Origin: Halictus rubicundus
Lineage: Eukaryota; Arthropoda; Insecta; Hymenoptera; Halictidae
DNA length: 64,000 nt
Direction of reading: 5' to 3'
Assembly: GCF_050948215.1 (NCBI RefSeq)
Contig: NC_135164.1
Location: 2,175,116-2,239,115, forward strand
The position numbers and the translations under genes were made by a program. Shown piece by piece: positions 57,896 through 64,000 of this stretch; positions within the stretch are counted from its first letter, which is position 1, and every line of letters starts with the position of its first letter. The notes below the pieces were generated by a model, which did not search any database, was not told where the DNA came from, and was given only the letters and a program-made list of their open reading frames with translations.

Positions 57896-59500
57896 TGCAA
57901 ACCGTCAATCAAATATCTGTAAGGTCATAGAACATCAGAATTGACATGATCGCGCACGGGAAACGGCACTTGAACGGTAGTTAGTTTACAGGGTATTTCC
58001 GCAAGTGAATAGTGTTTGTCCATCAACCGACGTCCTTTATCATTTTGCCGACAAGCTCCAGGCACGATTTATTATTACGATATACTAGTACGATACACGT
58101 AAACGGCGGTCGAACAAATTGTAAATGTCAGCCGGTAACATGTGCTCAAATGGTACATCGCCACCCGCTCACTCAGACAAAGGTCGCAGCGTTGTCCGAA
58201 ACGAGAGCTCGAGAATTGTACATACATCGGAAAATTGTCAGCAACATCGTTGGTAACGAACAACGAATTCCGTAGACGTTCACGCACGCCACGATATTCG
58301 CGGTACGCCGCGTCAAAATATCTGGCGCGTCTTGCTCGAACGACGCCCGAGTATGTATTTACTCACAGCGACGTCCCTCTCCCCATGTTTCTTCGCCGTG
58401 GAATCGAATCCTTTCCTCGGAGGGGGGTCTCCGAGAGGTAAAACAGTGAGGAAGCGTATTTTTGCAGCACGAGAGAAGCACGACAGAAGCACACCGTCGG
58501 ACGCCGACGCTACGTCGACCGTTTCCGTCTCCGTCTGTCACGACGAAGGTACATACACACGCGAGACGGGAGAAACAGTCGGTCTTGTTCCTCGAAACCG
58601 CACGGCCGATTCGAGAGGGAAATTCTTCACGGGAATCACACTGTACAACTGAACAACCATCCGTATTCGTGTGACGAAGATACCGAACAGTTTTAGACAG
58701 CTATAGAGAGGGATAGAACGCGCAACAAAGACGTTAAAAAACGAATATTGTACGCGGCCAGGATTGTCGCGATGCGGGGGAAGGGTGGCCGTAGAGGGAC
58801 GGCAGCGCGAAGAACGGGAATCGGAGGATGGGGAAGAATGAGGAGAATGGGAGGGGTGGAGGAGAGAAGGACGCAGGGGGGGATGATCTGGTCAGAGGGA
58901 TGGGTAGCGTACGCGCAGTGGGATGAAGCGCGAGGGGAGAGATCCCGAGACTTTCCCCTCTCAGCACCTAGTCGATACGCGGGGCCGAATTCGCACGAAA
59001 TTCAGCAGAAAATGGCCGTGCTATACTACACGCCGAACACGACGAGCCCACGGGTTCGCCGATTTCGCGAATTTGCCAAACGATCAACTTACCATCTAGT
59101 ACTTAGCAGCCCGCGCTCGCCTGGCCAGGATTTTCACGGAACCGAGAACTTCCGAAAAAAGATCCCCTGTTCTATGTATGTGCCGTTGACACCTGTCCCT
59201 CAAGTCGGCGCCCCCACCCCATCAGTCCGCCCTCTACTGTGCCAGCCTCTTAACTATTTTTTCTCTCTTCCGGCCCTCTTCTCCGATCGCGCCGACGAAA
59301 ATGCCCGAATCCACCGGGGTTTTAACTTCGAATCGCTCCCGACGACCTGCCATTATTTTTCTCTCTTCTACTTGTATTCTCATCGCGTTCGAGTCGGAGG
59401 GAGTCGGAGATACAATGGCTCAAAAAACGATTTCTCTACCCAGTTTTTTTGCACATTAATCGTACATTAACAGTATTGAACAGTGTTCAACTGTCAGTGT
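57896..59500. promoter_or_regulatory. GC-rich 5' region of zinc-finger gene 2
   Basis: Unlike the AT-rich surroundings, 58.3-59.4 kb is CpG-containing. It has a strongly purine-skewed stretch at 58770-58930 (runs such as GGGGGAAGGG) that could form G-rich secondary structure. An intron ends at 57917, so the first exon and promoter of the 57.9-kb gene probably lie here. No TATA-type element was pinned down. Confidence 0.4.
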
Positions 59501-61884
59501 TCTGTTCTGCATAGAAATGTAAATATAACAAAGATATATTTTACTCTAGCACGATCAGAAGTTATAGTGACTTATTAATAATATTTCTATACCTATATAA
59601 GTCAATAAACCACGACTAAGTGAAAACATAGCGTTACTCTCATAATTGAAATACTTTCTAAGGCTCCTTCAAAATTACATGCATTTTTTAACAGGAATTC
59701 AGAACCAAGAAATAGATGTACAAAACTTGTTTGACCCACTGTATATCCTCTGGGAATATCGGGGAGCACCTCGGTCAGCTGAAGGAAAAAAAAGTACCAA
59801 TGTAACACAGAACTTATAACGAGCAATATATTCCTATTCTTTCGTGATTAGGTATTTTTTTTGTAATTAACAATTAACGTAGATTGCCTATTACAATAAT
59901 TACGCTGAGATATACGTACGAGTATGCCAAATTATTGTAATGGAAAATATAAGTTTTTTTTGTAAATGATTTTATTGATCAAATTAAAAATTTAATATGT
60001 AATGACGTATAATGTTATATATCGAATTTTATGAATGTACAAATAGTGCTGTTAAAAATGTTGATTAATTCTCCCTGTACAAGTTATTAGTTCGTTCGTT
60101 CGTTTAAAATAATATAATAATTAATAAGTGCATCTTAGTTCTTAGTAACACTCCACGGTTAATAATTATACAAATTAAAAGTGTTCGAGTATATAATACA
60201 AAAAAGAAAATAATTCTTATAATTGGTTAATTAAGAGAAATTTGTTTATATTAAATGTATGTTTTATTTTAGCAGTTTTCTCCAATATTTATGTAAGTAA
60301 CAATGAAAATGACTTATAGACTATCCATACTGATTATGATAATAATAATAGCTATAATAATATGATAATAAAATAATAATTATATTTCTTGTACAGCTAT
60401 ACCCACTGCCTTTAGTAATGATACTTACAATAAAAAGTATTCTTTTTTTTGTATACATACATCTTTTGTTCAAACAATTTTGAGTGTGTTCGAGATCCAC
60501 CGGTAAAACAGATTCGGCTCGACCACGAAAAACCGGTTTTCTTTTGCTGTACTTTCGTCGTGCAACTTATGATAATACAAATATTTGTCAATCACGATCA
60601 ACACAAAGAAGAAGATTGCAAAGTCTTCTTGCAAAAGGATCATCGGTTTTGTTAATAAACTGAACTAAATACTATACAAAATAAGTTATACTAACTTATC
60701 AGAATTATAAAAATATCGTAGTTAGTCCTAGAAATGCGTCCCTTTCGCGAAATACCGAAATTTAAATGCACAGAATTTGAATTGTTAATCGTATATAATA
60801 ATACCTTTTATCTTTACGATATGCAAACTGATATTTGTGTATTCATATGACAATGCTATCAAAAATTTGTCCATAACCAATCGGTATTCTTCTTTACAAC
60901 TTTCAAAAACGTATGTGTACCTTCTCGGATTAATTTACAGTCAATATAGCAATAGAACATTCTTCATTTCGAACATATCAAACGTCGAACAACCAATCAA
61001 ATTGATAAATCGATAAATGTACAATTTTACAATTGTTTCGCACAACTTATCATTGCATTTCTCTTCAAATATTAGTCGAATGCCATAGATTAACATATAC
61101 ACTCTCTTTCTGTGTCTCGATCGTCTAGAATAAATGGAATAAATAGATTCACTTCATATTTGCACGACAGTCTTATTCCTTCTTGTGCACGGTAAACTGG
61201 TTGTATTTACAGCCCTGCTTTGTGAATTACTCGTTACCTTTCACATTACGTATTTTCTTTCTCTCTCTCTCTTTCTCTCCCTCTCTCTCGCTCTTTCTTT
61301 CCCTCCCATTAATTATTTATCATTGAAGAAAAATTAACTTCAGCCGAAAACTCGATTGCCTTCTGTCTGGCGAATCCAGTCCGCGCTTTCAAAAATATAT
61401 TTTTATATTTATATATATATATATGTATATATAAACTTCTTTATTTACTTCTAACTTGCGTCATGGAACTGGATTAGCGACAAAAACATATTGAATTAAA
61501 ACGAGTTAAGACAAACCCGCTCCAACCTTTTTTTTTTCTTTCCTTACACGTACGCTAGAACGTGTACGCAAAAAAGAAACATTGTATTTTATGTACGAAC
61601 TTCGTTCGTCAGTCAGCTCAGTGCGTTTTGCAGAATAATTATAATCGTACATTAGTCTGACCTACGACTTCCTTTGAAGAAGCTGATGGTGTACAAACTT
61701 TGAAATGCGACGGCTCGTCAGTAAAAGTATCTTTATTTGAAGATACAAAGAAAGATCTCAATCTTTTTTTGTTTTTTTTTTTTGTTTACTTTTGCAACAC
61801 CACTACTAGGCAACGATAACCACCATCAACGAGAATTTTTTTTCTTTACACGATACCAATTTGACTATGGGATTATAGAATTCA
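59501..61884. other. AT-rich region downstream of zinc-finger gene 3
   Basis: Non-coding, with CT-rich runs at 61255-61310 and (AT)n at 61398-61430. It probably includes the 3' UTR of the minus-strand gene ending at 61978. Confidence 0.45.
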
Positions 61885-61977
61885 ATCGGCAAGCACGCCT
61901 TGCCTTGCACGTCCTCTAGCCTGTTGATGATTGAACCGGAAGTACCGCCCAGGTTGATTCTGAGCGGTATGCTGCTG
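61885..61977 (-). other. in-frame 31-codon extension after the TAG of zinc-finger gene 3
   Basis: After TAG 61980-61978 the frame stays open to TGA 61884-61882, reading QQHTAQNQPGRYFRFNHQQ and then an Arg/Gly-rich piece. The stop sits in CAT-TAG-CAG-CAG, and TAG followed by CAR is a known leaky context. Confidence 0.45.
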
Positions 61978-62020
61978 CTAATGCTGTTGCTGTTGTTGTT
62001 GTTGCTGCTGTTGTTGCTGC

Positions 62021-62058
<38 letters not shown>

Positions 62059-63292
62059 TTGATGGTGAAGTATAGCCATCGCACCAGTTTCAGCTGCAGT
62101 CGGAAGAACAACGGTGGACTGTTCGCTAACGGCTATTTGATGGATCTGAGCTTGAGAACCTTGCCCCACTTGTATTTGTATCTGTTGCAATTCGGATACC
62201 GATGATTGTTGTTGCAATTGTTCTGCCTGCTGTTGCAATTGCTCGGCCTGCTGCTGTTGTTCTGTCTGCTGTTGGGAATTCTGGGAAGCGTCGGTCGTGT
62301 TCAAAGGATCTTCTTTGATACGCTTAGCCAAATGAGACCTGGCGTGCTTTCTCAGATGGTCTTTGCGGTAGAACGCTTTTCCGCATTCGGTACAAACCTC
62401 GGTTTTCTGTCCGGAGTGTATAACAAAATGAAGGTTCAAGTGTTCTTTTCGTTTGAAGCCTTTCATGCAAACGGAACAAATGAAAGGTCTATCCGGATTG
62501 TGGCCCAGTTTGTGCCGTTCTAAGTGTTCTTTACGTTTCAAACCTGCACCACAAATGTCACATATAAATCTCCTCTCGATTTTGTGTCCAATGAGATGTT
62601 GTTCCAACAGTTCTTTCTCAGGATACGCCATGTTGCACTGCGGGCAACAGAATAATGTTGTACCGTCGAGGGCTGTCACTATGCTGACTTGACCGGGTTT
62701 CGGCTTTTTCGGCTTCGGCGGTTTCTTCTTGTACTTCTTTTTCCTCTTAGGCTTCGCTCCGGTTTCCTGTTCCTCAACAACATCAGGAATGATCGCCGTT
62801 TCCCCGGAAGCGACTGTGATCTGCACAGCTTGCTCTCCCGATGCAGCGCTCCCGGTTGTATCCATACCATCAGCCCCTAAAGGACTGGACTCGATGGTGG
62901 CTTCTCTCTTTATTGTCTCTGCCGAGAATTTCAGGAAGTGTTGTAAGCTAATAGGTAAGGTACTAGCAGGCAACCTGGACAGGTAATCAGCGACAGTTGA
63001 TCCTGGAGTTGCAAGACTTTGCCAACTAGCAGGCATAGAAGTAATGAACTCTTCTCCGCTTTGATTCCCTTGGTTCTTAATACTACCCCTCTTTATGAGG
63101 GCCACCGGTGTTGTTCCTTCTTTTACGTCCTCTTTCGATTCCTCCATACCCTCACGTAAAATCAAGTCCTGTGGAATCTGGGCTACCACGGTTAATCCTT
63201 CTGGCGCACCTGGCAGCTGCACGGTTTGCTGAATAGTCTGCTGTGATGTTGTAGTGACCGCTGTTGATGTGCTTTGGGTTGTCTGGTCGGAC
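61978..63292 (-). CDS. four-finger C2H2 zinc-finger protein with C-terminal polyglutamine (paralogue 3), 5' partial
   Basis: One large minus-strand exon from the acceptor at 63293 (attttag) to TAG 61978 encodes 437 residues. The exon enters in phase needing two upstream bases, so the first exon(s) lie beyond 63300 or outside the window. After a Thr/Gln-rich start comes the block shared with the 56.5-kb gene (SLATPGSTVADYLS, LQHFLKFSAETIKRE). Then there is a KPKRKKKYKKKPPKPKKPK-like basic stretch and four fingers (CCPQCNMAYPEKELLEQH, CDICGAGLKRKEHLERH, CSVCMKGFKRKEHLNLH, CTECGKAFYRKDHLRKH). The C-terminus is Gln-rich and closes with 26 Gln from mixed CAG/CAA codons, then His and stop. It is a nuclear DNA-binding regulator by family, with targets unknown. 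The antisense Leu-rich frame is an artefact of the Gln tract. Confidence 0.88.
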
Positions 63293-63469
63293 CTAAAATT
63301 AACACAGAAAGTATTTCACTATTTTGAAACGAAACAAGATATACAATAGATTATTGTAAAGCGTGATAAGGATGTCCTACTAATTTTGTATTTACACGTA
63401 TACTTGAATATAAAATGAAATTTGTATATTTTTTATTTTCCTTTTATAAGAGCATTTTCAACATACTGA

Positions 63470-63830
63470 CTAGATTTTATAACATCCCCGTATCGTGATT
63501 GCAGCACCATCAAATTTTACAGTCTCTTTCACGTGCCATTCTTTTAAATTTTTTCCTCGTTGAATACAACTATTCATTTTCGTTTCATCTGACCGTATAA
63601 CGTTTTTTTAATTCTTAACGATGCAGTTGTTTATTTAGATATTTTTGTTTTTGATAGATGAGCTCTCTTCTTCTCCTTCATAGTTCCAAAGTTCATGTCA
63701 CGAAGACATACTGTCCATCTACTACATCTTGCATCAAAATCTTCTTTCAATATTTTTGCTGCCATTGAGGCTGATTTTGCCTCCGCTTGTGGACTATACG
63801 TAAGTACTTTTCTTAACAAGGAATCGTTTT
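63470..63830 (-). pseudogene. degenerate Tc1-type transposase fragment
   Basis: Minus-strand pieces in more than one frame resemble the Tc1 transposase centre. A segment with CSRWTVCLRDMNFGTMKEKK and HLSKTKIS matches the usual region before the DDE domain. It is followed by VIRSDETKMN with the first catalytic Asp, then KFDGAAITIRGCYKI in place of the usual GGSVMVWGC. Stops and frame changes show it is dead. Confidence 0.6.
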
Positions 63831-63892
63831 AAATTTTTAATGTACTATGTCGAGCTGCATCAACTAATGTATAAAAAAATATATATGATTCT

Positions 63893-63945
63893 ATTTAAAG
63901 AAGTGAAGGTGACCTTGAAATCTCCGAAAATTCTTCAACTGCAAA
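63893..63945 (+). repeat. fragment similar to the inner TIR of the 46-kb element
   Basis: GAAGGTGACCTTGAAATCTC compares with CAAGGTGACCTTGATATCTC in the 47.0-kb terminal repeat. The element, if complete, continues beyond the window. Confidence 0.45.
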
Positions 63946-64000
63946 AAAATTATCATCGCCATATTATAGATCGTCCTGACCTGGACAACTTCTGTTCATA

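Noticed and set aside
58748..59470. 240-residue open frame on the plus strand
   Set aside because: It runs through the purine-skewed GC-rich promoter region where stops are rare. Composition is biased, no domain is recognised, and there is no splice or start context.
61900..62205. Leu-rich hydrophobic frame on the plus strand
   Set aside because: It is the antisense of the CAG/CAA glutamine tract of the real minus-strand gene.
1..64000. CRISPR arrays, operons or bacterial-type features
   Set aside because: The DNA is clearly eukaryotic (spliced genes, animal protein families). No regularly spaced direct repeats of CRISPR type were seen.

Overview
The window reads as nuclear DNA of an insect, probably a hymenopteran (bee, ant or wasp). 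It is AT-rich, has small GT-AG introns, and carries PCID2, Eps15 and C2H2 zinc-finger genes of insect type amid dense DNA-transposon debris. The order-level guess is an inference from general character, not from a marker sequence.

Layout. (1) 1-19.5 kb is accessory DNA. It holds large fold-back palindromes (1834-3720 and 12759-14070), small MITEs, one MITE nested inside the terminal repeat of another element (6184-6933), hAT-like non-autonomous copies, minisatellites and a complete IS630/Tc1/mariner element with DD41D spacing (16536-18430) whose transposase is broken. One credible gene stands in this part, a three-exon MADF-BESS gene (7990-8999). A GC-rich island with exon-like frames lies at 12.15-12.71 kb. 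(2) 19.7-34.3 kb is the housekeeping block. PCID2 (TREX-2 subunit) is followed on the same strand by Eps15 (14 coding exons, three EH domains, coiled coil, DPF region, UIMs). The large Eps15 intron between EH3 and the coiled coil holds a complete antisense gene of FAM187A type (8 exons, Ig-like membrane protein) and, divergently from it, a small single-exon gene. (3) 34.3-41 kb is again repeat-rich, with a compact multi-stem RNA-like structure at 38401-38495. (4) 42.2-63.3 kb carries three related four-finger C2H2 genes: one on + (42242-43340) and two on - (56454-57895 and 61978-63292). Between and around them are long AT-rich non-coding stretches and more transposon remnants, ending with a degenerate Tc1 transposase fragment.

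How the parts relate. PCID2 (mRNA export) and Eps15 (clathrin endocytosis) are neighbours without an evident functional link. The nested FAM187A-like and small genes share a 135-bp divergent promoter space. The two minus-strand zinc-finger genes are clear paralogues that share an upstream conserved block and four fingers. In both, the stop codon is followed by an in-frame, protein-like extension (64 codons after TGA, 31 codons after TAG). I consider this the most interesting observation in the window, with stop-codon readthrough or RNA editing as testable explanations.
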